41,759 nt of DNA from Actinomycetes bacterium (GTDB lineage Bacteria; Actinomycetota; Actinomycetes; Propionibacteriales; Nocardioidaceae). Below, one piece after another: positions 28,136 to 37,768 of the stretch (the stretch's first letter is position 1; each line of letters opens with the position of its first letter). The position numbers and the translations under genes are program-made. The notes under the pieces are model-generated. The model was not told the origin of the DNA. It ran no database searches and was given only the letters and a program-made list of their open reading frames with translations. The DNA lies in assembly GCA_030432975.1 (NCBI GenBank), contig JAUILS010000004.1:1-41759 (forward strand). The letters run 5' to 3'.

Positions 28136-29386
28136 ATGAACGACGACCATCCGGTGCTGGTGGCGGCCGAGCGTGCCCGGGCCGCGAGCTATGGCCTCGC
28201 GGTGGCCACCCGCGAGCAGAAGGACCGCGCCCTGCACGGCATGGCGGCGGCTCTCGAGACCCACCGCGACACGATCCTCGCGGCCAACGCCGACGACGTC
28301 GCGCGGGCTGAGGAGGGCGGCACGCCGGCCAACATCGTCGACCGGCTGCGGCTCACCCCCGAGCGCCTGGCCGGCATGGCCGACGGGCTGCGCGACGTGG
28401 CCGGGCTGCCCGACCCGGTGGGCGAGGTGGTGCGCGGCAGCACGCTTGCCAACGGGCTGGAGCTGCGGCAGGTGCGCGTGCCCTTCGGCGTGGTCGGCAT
28501 GATCTACGAGGCCCGCCCCAACGTCACCGCCGACGCCGCGGGCATCTGCCTGAAGTCCGGCAACGCCGTCCTGCTGCGCGGGTCCTCGAGCGCCCGGTCG
28601 AGCAACGCCGCGATCGTCGAGGCGCTCCGCGAGGCCGTGGTCGCGGCCGGCCTCGAGGCCGACGTCGTCCAGCTGGTGCCGGGCGACTCCCACGAGAGCG
28701 TCAAGGTGCTGATGCGCGCCCGCGGCCTGGTCGACGTCCTCATCCCGCGCGGGGGAGCGGGCCTGATCCGCTCGGTGGTCGAGGAGTCGACGGTGCCCGT
28801 CATCGAGACCGGCGTCGGCAACTGCCACGTCTACGTCGACGCCGGGGCCGACCTCGACAAGGCGCTCGCCATCGTCGTCAACGCCAAGACCCACCGCACC
28901 TCGGTCTGCAACGCCGCCGAGTCCCTGCTGGTCCACGCCGACGTGGCCGAGGAGTTCCTGCCGCGGGTGGTGCCCGCCCTGCAGGAGGCCGGCGTGACCA
29001 TCCACGGCGACGCCGCCTTCACGGCGTACGCCGACGTGGTGGAGGTGACCGAGGAGGACGACGCGACGGAGTACCTCTCGCTCGACATCTCAGCCCGCGT
29101 GGTGCCCTCCCTGGACGCCGCTGTCGACCACATCCGGCTCTGGTCCAGCCAGCACTCCGACGCGATCGTCACCGACGACCTCACCGCCGCTCGCCGCTTC
29201 ACCGCGGCCGTCGACTCCGCCGCCGTGCTGGTCAACGCCTCGACGCGGTTCACCGACGGCGGGGAGTTCGGCTTCGGCGCGGAGATCGGCATCAGCACGC
29301 AGAAGCTCCACGCCCGCGGCCCGATGGGGCTGCCCGAGATGACGTCGACGAAGTACGTCGTCACCGGGGACGGTCACATCCGCTGA
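28136..29386 (+). CDS. proA: glutamate-5-semialdehyde dehydrogenase
   Basis: ATG at 28136; [79 protein letters not shown]. Confidence 0.97.
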   Translation: MNDDHPVLVAAERARAASYGLAVATREQKDRALHGMAAALETHRDTILAANADDVARAEEGGTPANIVDRLRLTPERLAGMADGLRDVAGLPDPVGEVVRGSTLANGLELRQVRVPFGVVGMIYEARPNVTADAAGICLKSGNAVLLRGSSSARSSNAAIVEALREAVVAAGLEADVVQLVPGDSHESVKVLMRARGLVDVLIPRGGAGLIRSVVEESTVPVIETGVGNCHVYVDAGADLDKALAIVVNAKTHRTSVCNAAESLLVHADVAEEFLPRVVPALQEAGVTIHGDAAFTAYADVVEVTEEDDATEYLSLDISARVVPSLDAAVDHIRLWSSQHSDAIVTDDLTAARRFTAAVDSAAVLVNASTRFTDGGEFGFGAEIGISTQKLHARGPMGLPEMTSTKYVVTGDGHIR

Positions 29387-29452
29387 GCGGCGCCGACCGG
29401 CCGGGAGCGGGTGGCCCCCGGTGGTCGGTGGTCGGTGCCTGTCGGTGCCCGG

Positions 29453-29755
29453 TCAGTGCAGGTGGGCGAGGCGGTCCATCTCGTGCTGGATGGCCTCCTC
29501 CCCGAACTCGCCGCCGCGGTAGGCGTCGTACCAGTGCGCGACGAGCCCGATGGCCCAGCCTCCGATCGCGAAGATCGGCCAGAAGAACCCGTCGGGGCCG
29601 ATGGTCACCGCCCAGATCACCACGAGAAACGCGTTGACCGCGACGTAGACGAGTGCGTGCACCCGGAAGTCGCGGCGCTTGCTGAGCTGCTTGACGGCGC
29701 GCTCGCGGAGCTCAAGCGGTGGCGGAGCAGGATCGTTCGGTTCGTTGTACGACAT
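29453..29755 (-). CDS. 2TM-domain small membrane protein
   Basis: ATG at 29753-29755; LRERAVKQLSKRRDFRVHALVYVAVNAFLVVIWAVTIGPDGFFWPIFAIGGWAIGLVAHWYDAYRGGEFGEEAIQHEMDRLAHLH matches the 2TM pattern. Confidence 0.88.
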   Translation of the reverse strand: MSYNEPNDPAPPPLELRERAVKQLSKRRDFRVHALVYVAVNAFLVVIWAVTIGPDGFFWPIFAIGGWAIGLVAHWYDAYRGGEFGEEAIQHEMDRLAHLH

Positions 29756-29953
29756 CTCGCTCTCCTTCCCTCCCTTCCACGCTAGGCCCGTCTCGGCCCC
29801 CCGCTCCTGTGAGAACGCAGACATCGAACCGCCGGCCACTGTGGCCTCCGGCGCATCCTCACGGACGGACGGAAACAACGGCGATCGGCTCGGCACCGGC
29901 ACGCTCGGCGATATCCGGTTGCTGCCCGCCTGGTGCCGCAGCATGCTGCCGGC

Positions 29954-30649
29954 GTGGACAACGCCTCGGACCCGACGCCACCCTGGGCAGCGCCGCTGCT
30001 CGCAGCGGTGGACCGGGCCTTCCTGCGCACCGGAGCGGCGACGCCGGGATGGCCGGACCCGCATCGGGGCGCGGCCCCTCGCCCGGAGGAGTACTCACGG
30101 GTCACAGAGGTGGGGAAGTACCGCATCCTGGATGCGCGCCTCGAGGCATGGGTGGAGGTGTTGGCCGACGCAGACGTCGCCACGACAGCCGACGTTGCCG
30201 CCAGGGCGTGGCCCGGCGCCCGTCGACCGCCCGAGCACTACGCACGAGTGCGTCTCGTGGAGCCGGTCGCCCAGGGCGGACTGAGCCTGCTCGCGGGCAA
30301 CAACCTGGTCGACGGTGAGCCCTTCGGGCTTGACCTCGGGATCGCCTCGGATCGCGAGGGTCTCGTCTTCCTGGCTGGGCTCCCCGGCTGCGGTTGCGAC
30401 GCCTGCGACGACGGCTCTGACGCCCTGCTCGACGAGATGGACGGATGGATGCTCACGGTGGCGCGTGGTGGGGTGGTGCACGCCAGGCGAGGTGACGACT
30501 GGGCCACGCGCATCGGGAGCGGCTCGGAGCGGGCCAACCGCGGCTCCCTTGCCTGGCTCGACGAGGCGATCGCGGCGCCGGACGGCGTACGCCGGTGGAC
30601 GGGCGCCCCGTGGCTGAACGGGACCGCTACGGGGGAGAGGGGCGGGTGA
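29954..30649 (+). CDS. DUF6226-like hypothetical protein
   Basis: GTG at 29954 (alternative 29933); PEEYSRVTEVGKYRILDARLEAWVEVL... and LAGLPGCGCDACDDGSDALLDEMDGWMLTVA. DUF name is from memory. Confidence 0.65.
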   Translation: MDNASDPTPPWAAPLLAAVDRAFLRTGAATPGWPDPHRGAAPRPEEYSRVTEVGKYRILDARLEAWVEVLADADVATTADVAARAWPGARRPPEHYARVRLVEPVAQGGLSLLAGNNLVDGEPFGLDLGIASDREGLVFLAGLPGCGCDACDDGSDALLDEMDGWMLTVARGGVVHARRGDDWATRIGSGSERANRGSLAWLDEAIAAPDGVRRWTGAPWLNGTATGERGG

Positions 30650-30665
30650 CCGGTACGCTGTCGCC

Positions 30666-30815
30666 ATGTCGAGCACCGTCATCCGTCTCGCCGAGACCGC
30701 GGAGCACAGCAGCAGCTCCCTGAACCCCTACGCCGTGGGCGGCGTGACGCTGGCGATCCTGCTGTTCCTGCTGGTCGCCCTGCTGATGTTCGGCAAGGGA
30801 CGAGACCACAGCTGA
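30666..30815 (+). CDS. small single-TM hypothetical protein (49 aa), not in ORF track
   Basis: ATG at 30666, TGA at 30813-30815: [49 protein letters not shown]; stop 2 nt before the nadD start. Confidence 0.7.
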   Translation: MSSTVIRLAETAEHSSSSLNPYAVGGVTLAILLFLLVALLMFGKGRDHS

Positions 30816-30817
30816 GC

Positions 30818-31489
30818 GTGTCCGACGCCTCGCTCACGCCGCCTTCCCGCACCGCTCCCGGGCGCCGGGTGGGCGTCATGGGCGGCACGTTCGACCCCAT
30901 CCACCACGGGCACCTGGTGGCGGCGTCGGAGGTGCAGGCGTGGTTCGACCTCGACGAGGTCGTGTTCGTGCCGACGGGCGACCCGTGGCAGAAGTCCGAC
31001 CGGCAGGTCACGACGGCCGAGCACCGCTACCTGATGTCGGTGATCGCGACGGCCTCCAACCCGCGGTTCTGGGTGTCCCGGGTCGACATCGACCGCGACG
31101 GGCCGACGTACACCATCGACACGCTGCGCGACCTGCGCGGGCAGCTGCCCGACGCCGAGCTCTACTTCATCACCGGTGCCGACGCGCTGGCCGACATCTT
31201 CACCTGGCGCGACGCGGAGGAGCTGTTCGAGCTGGCGCGGTTCGTCGGCTGCACCCGCCCGGGCTACACCATGCCACCGGAGACGCTGGCCAAGATCCCC
31301 TCCGACCGGGTGACGCTGGTCGAGGTGCCGGCGCTGGCGATCTCCTCCTCCGACTGCCGCGCGCGGCGGAGGCGGGGCGAGCCGGTGTGGTACCTCGTGC
31401 CCGACGGTGTGGTGCAGTACCTCGCCAAGCACGACCTCTATCCGACCGAGACCCCGACGCCGACCACGGCCAGAAAGCCCGAGGCATGA
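30818..31489 (+). CDS. nadD: nicotinate-nucleotide adenylyltransferase
   Basis: GTG at 30818; [76 protein letters not shown]. Confidence 0.96.
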   Translation: MSDASLTPPSRTAPGRRVGVMGGTFDPIHHGHLVAASEVQAWFDLDEVVFVPTGDPWQKSDRQVTTAEHRYLMSVIATASNPRFWVSRVDIDRDGPTYTIDTLRDLRGQLPDAELYFITGADALADIFTWRDAEELFELARFVGCTRPGYTMPPETLAKIPSDRVTLVEVPALAISSSDCRARRRRGEPVWYLVPDGVVQYLAKHDLYPTETPTPTTARKPEA

Positions 31490-31950
31490 CCGCGACCGAC
31501 CACGCGACCGACCTGGTCCACACCGCCGCCCTGGCGGCCGCCGACAAGCTGGCCCAGCACATCATCGCCTTCGACGTCTCCGACCAGCTGGCGATCACCG
31601 ACGCCTTCCTGCTGGCGTCGGCGCCCAACGACCGACAGGTGCGGGCGATCGTCGACGAGATCGAGAAGAAGCTCCGCGAGCACGACGCGAAGCCCATCCG
31701 CCGCGAGGGGCACCGCGAAGGCCGCTGGGTGCTGCTGGACTACGGCGACCTGGTGGTGCACGTGCAGCACGAGGAGGAGCGCCAGTTCTACGCCCTCGAG
31801 CGGTTGTGGCGAGACTGTCCGGTCATCGCGCTCCCCGACGAGGTGGCGGCTCACGCGGCGGCGGCCGAGGCGACGGATGCGCCGGCCGGGACGTCGCCCG
31901 AGGTGGAGCCAGACGTGGAGCACACCGCGAACCCCGACACCGATGGGTGA
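31486..31950 (+). CDS. rsfS: ribosome silencing factor
   Basis: ATG at 31486 (ATGA overlap); [43 protein letters not shown]...[36 protein letters not shown]. Confidence 0.96.
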   Translation: MTATDHATDLVHTAALAAADKLAQHIIAFDVSDQLAITDAFLLASAPNDRQVRAIVDEIEKKLREHDAKPIRREGHREGRWVLLDYGDLVVHVQHEEERQFYALERLWRDCPVIALPDEVAAHAAAAEATDAPAGTSPEVEPDVEHTANPDTDG

Positions 31951-32626
31951 GCGGCGCACGCTCATCCTGCTCCGGCACGGCCGCACCGCCTGGAACGCCG
32001 TCGGGCGGGCGCAGGGGCACGCCGACGTACCACTGGACGAGCTGGGCCGTGCCCAGGCCGAGGCGGCGGCGCGCGCGCTGGCGGGACGTGGCCCGGTGCG
32101 GCTGTGGTCGTCCGACCTGGCCCGCGCCCGCGAGACCGCGGAGCGGGTGGCGGTGGCCACCGGCCTGACGGTGGAGACCACCGAGGCGTTCCGGGAGTAC
32201 TCCGTCGGCGACCGGACGGGGCTGACCCTGCCGGAGTTCGCCGAGCGCTTCCCGGACGAGTACGCCGCGTGGCAGGCCGGCACGGCGGGAGTGGCGGGGG
32301 CGGAGAGCGACGCCGACGTGCTCGCGCGTTTCGTGCCGGCGCTGCGCGCGGCGCAGGACGCGCTCGGCCCGGGGGAGACCGGCATCGTGGTGACCCACGG
32401 CGCCGCGATGAAGGCGGCGCTCGCCGAGGTGCTGGGGCTGGGCGTCGTCGGCCGCGACGCCCTGGGGGTGCTGGGCAACGCGCACTGGGTCGAGCTGGCC
32501 CACGCCGCCTCCGGTTTCCTGGGCGGCGAGCCGCGTTGGCGGCTGGCGGGCTACAACCTCGCGGCGCCCGGCGCGCCCACCGACGAGCCGGGGGCCGATT
32601 TCGTCTCCGACCAGCCCGCCCGCTAA
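31943..32626 (+). CDS. histidine phosphatase family protein (phosphoglycerate mutase-like)
   Basis: ATG at 31943; RTLILLRHGRTAWNAVGRAQGHADVPLDELGRAQAEAAA; TGIVVTHGAAMKAAL. Confidence 0.94.
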   Translation: MGERRTLILLRHGRTAWNAVGRAQGHADVPLDELGRAQAEAAARALAGRGPVRLWSSDLARARETAERVAVATGLTVETTEAFREYSVGDRTGLTLPEFAERFPDEYAAWQAGTAGVAGAESDADVLARFVPALRAAQDALGPGETGIVVTHGAAMKAALAEVLGLGVVGRDALGVLGNAHWVELAHAASGFLGGEPRWRLAGYNLAAPGAPTDEPGADFVSDQPAR

Positions 32627-32672
32627 GATTCCCGAGTTGCCCAGCCGGTCCCGGCGGGGCAGCCACCCACCC

Positions 32673-32745
32673 GGGGCTGTGGCGCAGCTGGTAGCGCACC
32701 TGCATGGCATGCAGGGGGTCAGGGGTTCGAGTCCCCTCAGCTCCA
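32673..32745 (+). tRNA. tRNA-Ala (anticodon GGC)
   Basis: GGGGCTGTGGCGCAGCTGGTAGCGCACCTGCATGGCATGCAGGGGGTCAGGGGTTCGAGTCCCCTCAGCTCCA; acceptor GGGGCTG/CAGCTCC, anticodon arm CCTGC-ATGGCAT-GCAGG, T arm AGGGG-TTCGAGT-CCCCT; 3' CCA not encoded. Confidence 0.97.
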
Positions 32746-32750
32746 CCGAC

Positions 32751-32790
32751 ACGAGGGTCGGCCGTTCAGGCCGGCCCTCGTCGGTCTTTC
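32751..32790 (+). terminator. hairpin terminator downstream of tRNA-Ala
   Basis: ACGAGGGTCGGCCGTTCAGGCCGGCCCTCGT strong hairpin, then TCGGTCTTTC (weak T tract). Confidence 0.7.
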
Positions 32791-33959
32791 CGGGCCTGCC
32801 ACACCCCCGCGACGACGGCGAGCCCGAGGAGAGCGGCGAGGACCACTTGGCGCCAGTACCACGTCCAGGTCCAGGCCGCGGTGCCCATCACCATCGGCGT
32901 GGGGCCCTCGGCGAGGGCCGCCGCGGTGATGGTGACGCACTGCGACTGCATCCGGTGGTGGACCGCGACCAGATCGGTCAGCCCTCGTGTGGTCAGCTGT
33001 CGCACCCGGACCTGGTAGCCGAACCCGCGGTCACCCCCGCTGAAGACCGGCTGGTCTCCCGCCCAGCCGATGGCGCAGACCCCATCGAGACGCAGCGTCT
33101 CGGACCTCCGCTCGGCACCCGTGACGGGGTCGAACCAGCGCACCACCTCGTCCTCGCCCTGCACTCGCTCGACCAGGAGCAGCTCACCTCCGGGAGACAC
33201 CGTGGCCGTGAGGGCGTCGCCGGTCCAGGGGATGGCGGGGCGGAGCCTGACCGACGCGGCGCGGGGCTCGTCCGGCCCGACGAAGGACAGGGCGACCACA
33301 GGCGCGTCCTCCGGGCCGGAGACCCGGAGGGCGGCGGCCCGGCCGTCGGGCAGGAAGCCGAACGGTCTGCCGGCGAGCGGCAACGGCCGCACCTCGCCTC
33401 GCGCCGGGTCGACCAGGGCGGCGGCCCGGCTGTTCGACGCGTTGCGTCCGAGCGGCACCAGCAGCATGCTGCCGTCGGGCGACCAGGCGACCGGAGCGTT
33501 GACGTGCACCCATTTCCTCGGCACCCCGGCGGCGACGGCGGCCAGGCGCAGGTCGCGCTGGGGCAGCGGCGTCGTCGTGCCCGACACCAGGTCGCGGACG
33601 GCGTACGTCGTGTCCTGCGAACGCCTGCCCTCGGACACGAGCACGAGGCTGGTCCCGTCGTCGGCGAGCAGGGCCGGCCACTCGTCGCCGCCTCGCCACC
33701 AGCGACCCGTCGTGTCGAGGACCTCCCAGGCGCCGACGCCGAAGTTGTTGTCGTCGACGACCATCACCAGCGGGCCGGGGGCGGCCGGCAGCGCGGGGGA
33801 GTCGCGCACGAAGCCGACCCGCTCCGGGAAGCCGCCCTCCGCCGGCCCGGGCAGCCACGTCAGGCGAGGAGCAGCTCCGGGCACGAACGACACCAGCAGG
33901 CCGACGACCGCGAGCGCCCAGGCCGCCCGGAGCAGCCGCCGTCCCCATGCTGGCGTCAT
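32766..33959 (-). CDS. membrane-anchored beta-propeller (PD40/WD40-like) hypothetical protein
   Basis: N-terminal TM (LLRAAWALAVVGLLVSFVPG) and C-terminal TM (VVLAALLGLAVVAGVW); repeated blade-like VAWSPDGSMLLVPL, TVSPGGELLLVERV. Confidence 0.6.
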   Translation of the reverse strand: MTPAWGRRLLRAAWALAVVGLLVSFVPGAAPRLTWLPGPAEGGFPERVGFVRDSPALPAAPGPLVMVVDDNNFGVGAWEVLDTTGRWWRGGDEWPALLADDGTSLVLVSEGRRSQDTTYAVRDLVSGTTTPLPQRDLRLAAVAAGVPRKWVHVNAPVAWSPDGSMLLVPLGRNASNSRAAALVDPARGEVRPLPLAGRPFGFLPDGRAAALRVSGPEDAPVVALSFVGPDEPRAASVRLRPAIPWTGDALTATVSPGGELLLVERVQGEDEVVRWFDPVTGAERRSETLRLDGVCAIGWAGDQPVFSGGDRGFGYQVRVRQLTTRGLTDLVAVHHRMQSQCVTITAAALAEGPTPMVMGTAAWTWTWYWRQVVLAALLGLAVVAGVWQARKDRRGPA

Positions 33960-34078
33960 GGCCGGAAACCTAGCCGTGGGCCGCCGCCGGCGCGCCGGCC
34001 TTCACGAGACCGCTACAGGTCCGTCACCGGACCCGCACGGCCCGCGGGCCAACACCGGGCGGCGACGCGTACGCCGGG

Positions 34079-35557
34079 TCAGTCCTGGCAGACCCGGGCC
34101 GACTCCGACCAGCTCTGCTCGTAGGAGTCGAACTTCTTGCGGTAGTCCAGGGTCCAGTCGGCCTCGGAGTTGCGCGAGGAGTCGAAGTAGTTCAGCCCGG
34201 CTCCGCCCATGGCGCGCATGTCGCGGTAGGCGCGCGCGATCCAGTTCGGGTCGACGTCGGCGCTGGCCGCGGTCTGGCCGGTCTCACCAATCGCCCAGCC
34301 CTTCGTGCCGTGCGCCTCGGCCCACGCCGCCATCTTCTCGTAGTAGGTGGTGATGTCGAGCGAGTTGGTGATCATCTTGCCGTTCTTGTACTTCCCGTAC
34401 GGGTTGTAGGCGTCGACGGCGAGGATGTCCACGTGCTGGTCGCCGGGCCACTTGGTGGCCACGTTGTCCTTGCCCTGCGCGTAGGTGTGCCAGCCGCCGT
34501 AGATCACGGAGTAGGCCACGTTGTCGGTCCGGGCGTGGATGATCGGGGCGACCCGGCGCTGCATCTCCGTCCAGAGCTGCATGTCGCCGTCCATCTCGGG
34601 CTCGTGGTGGATCGCGAGCCAGACCGGGCCGGGCACCGTCGCGAGGGCGTCGGCGAGCTGGCGGCTCCAGGCGTCGCCCTCGCCGGCGGCCATCGACTCC
34701 CACGACATCGGGGGCTTGAAGCTGATCCAGGGCAGTCGGCCCAGCGCGAGGTCCTCCTTTGCCACGCGCACCGCCCGGTCGATCTGGTCGCCCTGGTAGT
34801 ACGTGCGGTGCAGCGGGAGGGTGCCGCCGAGCTCGGACTCACGCGCGCCGATGTCCGAGGTGCCGCCGACAGCGGCGCCGAGCAGCGTCGTCCCGGGGGC
34901 GGGGATCCCCATCGGGTCCGCGATGCAGGGCGGGGTCCCGGGGTCCTGCGGAGCGGGCGCCGACGTGCCGCCGTCGGAGGTCATCGAGATGTCGTCGACC
35001 AGCAGGGCGACGTGCGTGCCGAGCTTGTCGCCGGCGACGCTCACGTCGAGCGCGGCGGCCTTGGAGGGCGTGAACTGCAGGCGCACCCGCTTCCAGCCGT
35101 CGCCGGCGCGGAACCGCTTCCAGTGCCGCTTGACCACGGTGCCGTTCTTGACCTCGCGCACCCGGAGCCGGCCCGGGATGACCTTGCCGGTCGAGCGGAC
35201 GTACGCCGTCAGCGTGTAGGTCGCGTCGGTGTCCGCCGTCGCGACCGACGGGCGGGTGTTCTTCAGCACCGTGCGGCCGGGGACGGTCACCTTGAGCCGG
35301 GCCGAGCTGGCGCCGCTCACCGACGGGCGGGTCGCCCTCAGGGTCTGCCGCTTCCGGTTGGTGCGCCAGGCGGCGATCCCGTCCTCGAAGCCGCCGTTGG
35401 TCACCAGCTCCACCTCCTGCACGGCGGCCGCCTGGGCGGGCGCCGGGCCCCACGCCGGCACGACAGCGGCCAGCGGGAGCAGCAGGGTCGCGAGCACGGA
35501 GCTCAGCAGGGCCGACCGTCGTCGGCCGGGGTGCGGGCGAGTGGCGGGGTGGTCCAT
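34079..35557 (-). CDS. secreted glycoside hydrolase (GH26-like) with N-terminal carbohydrate-binding module
   Basis: Signal peptide LLSSVLATLLLPLAAVVPAWGPAPAQA; CBM4/9-like ELVTNGGFEDGIAAWRTN...; catalytic-domain motifs LAIHHEPE and GWAIGETGQ. Start MDHPATRPHPGRRR at about 35557; the ORF extends to 35599. Confidence 0.7.
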   Translation of the reverse strand: MDHPATRPHPGRRRSALLSSVLATLLLPLAAVVPAWGPAPAQAAAVQEVELVTNGGFEDGIAAWRTNRKRQTLRATRPSVSGASSARLKVTVPGRTVLKNTRPSVATADTDATYTLTAYVRSTGKVIPGRLRVREVKNGTVVKRHWKRFRAGDGWKRVRLQFTPSKAAALDVSVAGDKLGTHVALLVDDISMTSDGGTSAPAPQDPGTPPCIADPMGIPAPGTTLLGAAVGGTSDIGARESELGGTLPLHRTYYQGDQIDRAVRVAKEDLALGRLPWISFKPPMSWESMAAGEGDAWSRQLADALATVPGPVWLAIHHEPEMDGDMQLWTEMQRRVAPIIHARTDNVAYSVIYGGWHTYAQGKDNVATKWPGDQHVDILAVDAYNPYGKYKNGKMITNSLDITTYYEKMAAWAEAHGTKGWAIGETGQTAASADVDPNWIARAYRDMRAMGGAGLNYFDSSRNSEADWTLDYRKKFDSYEQSWSESARVCQD

Positions 35558-35750
35558 GGGGGCGGGGTTCCTCGGGTCGCGTCGGGTGCTGTCGAGCACC
35601 CATGCAAGCCACGCGCGCCGCTCCTGTTCGCCGAATGGAGAACTCCTGACCGTTCGGCCGCCACTGGTCTAGCGCGCTGTGACTCGTGTGGCGCCTGTGA
35701 CGTGACCCGCCTCTCATCGCGGGCCGCGGCCCCGGTGGGATGATCGAGGT

Positions 35751-36206
35751 ATGACGAAGACGCACGAGCACGACTGGTCGCCGACCGGGGTCGTGGTCGG
35801 CGACGACGGGTCCACCGGCGCCGCCGCCGCCGTCCGGTACGCCGTCGAGGAGGCCCAGCGCCGCGGCTGCACGGTGCACGTGGTGCGCGCCTACACCCTG
35901 CTCAGCAGCAGCCGCCCGGCCGACGTGCCGTTCGGCGTGGTCCCCTCCGACGAGGAGCTCCGCCAGGCGGCCGAGTCGGAGCTGGCGGCGCGCTGGCGCA
36001 GCCTCGCCGAGGAGAGCGGCGTGGAGATCGACTGCCATCCCGTGCACGGCCGCGCCGACCAGGTGCTGATCGACGCGAGCCACTCCGCCAGCGCCGTCGT
36101 CGTGGGTGCGCGCGGTGTCGGCGGCATCGAGGCCCTGCTGCTCGGGTCGGTAGCCGACCGGGTGGTCCACCACGCCCGCTGCCCGGTGGTGGTGGTCCGC
36201 GGGTGA
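35751..36206 (+). CDS. universal stress protein (UspA family)
   Basis: VVVGDDGSTGAAAAVRYAVEEAQRRG...; ATP-binding GARGVGGIEALLLGSVADRVVHHARCPVVVV (G2xG9xGS). Confidence 0.93.
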   Translation: MTKTHEHDWSPTGVVVGDDGSTGAAAAVRYAVEEAQRRGCTVHVVRAYTLLSSSRPADVPFGVVPSDEELRQAAESELAARWRSLAEESGVEIDCHPVHGRADQVLIDASHSASAVVVGARGVGGIEALLLGSVADRVVHHARCPVVVVRG

Positions 36207-37096
36207 CCGACGCCTCCGGCCGGTCGCTGGCCGAGACCCTGGCCACCAGGGTCGTCGTGCTCGACGGAGGCCTGGCCACTCGGCTCGAGGAGCGCGGCCA
36301 CGACCTCTCCGACGACCTGTGGTCGGCCCGGCTGCTGCTCGACGCGCCCGACGAGGTCCGCGCCGCCCACGCCGACTACGCCGCCGCCGGGGCAGAGGTC
36401 GCCGCCACGGCGTCGTACCAGGTGTCCTACGGCGGCCTGGCCGCCCGCGGGGTGGACGCCGCACGCGTCGACGCGCTGCTGCGGCGCAGCGTCGCCCTGG
36501 CCCGGGAGTCGGGGTCCCGCTGGGTCGCCGCTTCCGTCGGGCCGTACGGCGCCGCGCTCGCCGACGGCCAGGAGTACACCGGCGACTACGACCTCGACGT
36601 CGCGGGGCTGCGCCGCTGGCACCGCCGCCGGCTGGGCGTGCTGGCCGAGGCGGGCCCCGACGCGCTCGCTCTCGAGACCATCCCGTCGCTTGCCGAGGTC
36701 GAGGCGCTGCTGGCCGAGGTCGCGGGGCTCGGGGTCCCGTGCTGGCTGTCGCTGACCGCCGACGGCGACCGGACCCGCCGCGGCGAGCCGGTCGCGGAGG
36801 CCTTCGCGATGGCCGCCGACGTGCCCGAGGTGGTGGCCGTGGGTGTCAACTGCTGCACCGCCGACAGCGCCGACGCCGATGTGCCGCTGGCCCGCGCGGC
36901 CGGGCGGCCGGCCGTCGCCTACCCCAACTCGGGCGAGGCGTGGAACGGCACCGGACGGCACTGGGTCGGCGACCCCACGTTCACCCCCGCGCGGGTGGGC
37001 CGCTGGGTCGAGGACGGCGCCCGGCTGGTCGGCGGCTGCTGCCGCGTCGGGCCGGAGCAGATCGCGGCAGTGGCGGCCCTGGTCCGGGGGAGGTGA
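36203..37096 (+). CDS. mmuM: homocysteine S-methyltransferase
   Basis: GTG at 36203 (GTGA overlap); VVLDGGLATRLEERGHDLSDDLWSARLL, VAVGVNCCTAD, VGGCCRVGPEQIAAVA (Zn-binding Cys). Confidence 0.92.
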   Translation: MTDASGRSLAETLATRVVVLDGGLATRLEERGHDLSDDLWSARLLLDAPDEVRAAHADYAAAGAEVAATASYQVSYGGLAARGVDAARVDALLRRSVALARESGSRWVAASVGPYGAALADGQEYTGDYDLDVAGLRRWHRRRLGVLAEAGPDALALETIPSLAEVEALLAEVAGLGVPCWLSLTADGDRTRRGEPVAEAFAMAADVPEVVAVGVNCCTADSADADVPLARAAGRPAVAYPNSGEAWNGTGRHWVGDPTFTPARVGRWVEDGARLVGGCCRVGPEQIAAVAALVRGR

Positions 37097-37123
37097 CCCG
37101 GGGCACACGCCGCGCCCGGGAAT

Positions 37124-37139
37124 GGTTGAAGGTTCAACC
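37124..37139. promoter_or_regulatory. perfect inverted repeat GGTTGAA-GG-TTCAACC upstream of nitroreductase gene (putative operator)
   Basis: 7-bp perfect arms separated by 2 bp, ending 14 nt before the ATG at 37154. Confidence 0.6.
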
Positions 37140-37153
37140 TTGTTCTGCCGGGC

Positions 37154-37744
37154 ATGACTGAACTCGTGCTCGCCCCCGACGCCCAGGACCTGCTGTTCCG
37201 CGAGGCCCGCACCGCCAACGCGTTCACCGACGAGCCGGTGACCCGCGAGCAGGTGGCCGCGATCTACGACCTGGTGAAGTACGGCCCCACCGCCATGAAC
37301 GGCCAGCCGCTGCGCATCCTGCTGGTCGACGCCGAGCAGCGCGAGCGGCTGCTCAAGCACATGGCCGACGGCAACCGCGACAAGACCGCCGACGCCCCGC
37401 TCGTCGCCGTCCTGGCGGTCGATACCGACTTCCACGAGCAGCTCCCTCGCACCTTCCCGCACGCTCCGCACGTCAAGGACGCCTTCGCCGACGCCGAGAA
37501 GCGCGAGACCAACGCCCGCTTCAACGCCGCCCTGCAGGCGGGGTACTTCCTGATCGGCGTCCGCGCGGCCGGTCTCGCCGCCGGTCCGATGGGCGGCTTC
37601 GACGCCGCCGGGATCGACGAGGAGTTCTTCTCCGGCACCAGCTGGAGGTCCTTCCTGGTCGTCAACCTGGGCCGGCCCGCGGAGAACGCCTGGTTCGACC
37701 GGCTGCCGCGGCTGGAGCTCGACGAGGTCGTCGCCGAGGCGTGA
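37154..37744 (+). CDS. malonic semialdehyde reductase (RutE/HadB-like nitroreductase)
   Basis: LLFREARTANAFTDEPVTREQVAAIYDLVKYGPTAMNGQPLRILLV; AALQAGYFLIGVRAAGLAAGPMGGFDAAGIDEEFFSGTSWRSFLVVNLG. Confidence 0.9.
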   Translation: MTELVLAPDAQDLLFREARTANAFTDEPVTREQVAAIYDLVKYGPTAMNGQPLRILLVDAEQRERLLKHMADGNRDKTADAPLVAVLAVDTDFHEQLPRTFPHAPHVKDAFADAEKRETNARFNAALQAGYFLIGVRAAGLAAGPMGGFDAAGIDEEFFSGTSWRSFLVVNLGRPAENAWFDRLPRLELDEVVAEA

Positions 37745-37768
37745 GCCTCGGCTCCACCCGTCCCTGGG

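Noticed and set aside
29387-29452. GGTCGGTG-like short tandem repeats after proA
   Set aside because: Short, imperfect (GGTGGTCGGTGGTCGGTGCCTGTCGGTG) and probably only local low complexity in a convergent gap.
32637-34124. 495-aa plus-strand ORF covering the tRNA
   Set aside because: Runs through tRNA-Ala and antisense to the beta-propeller protein; spurious.
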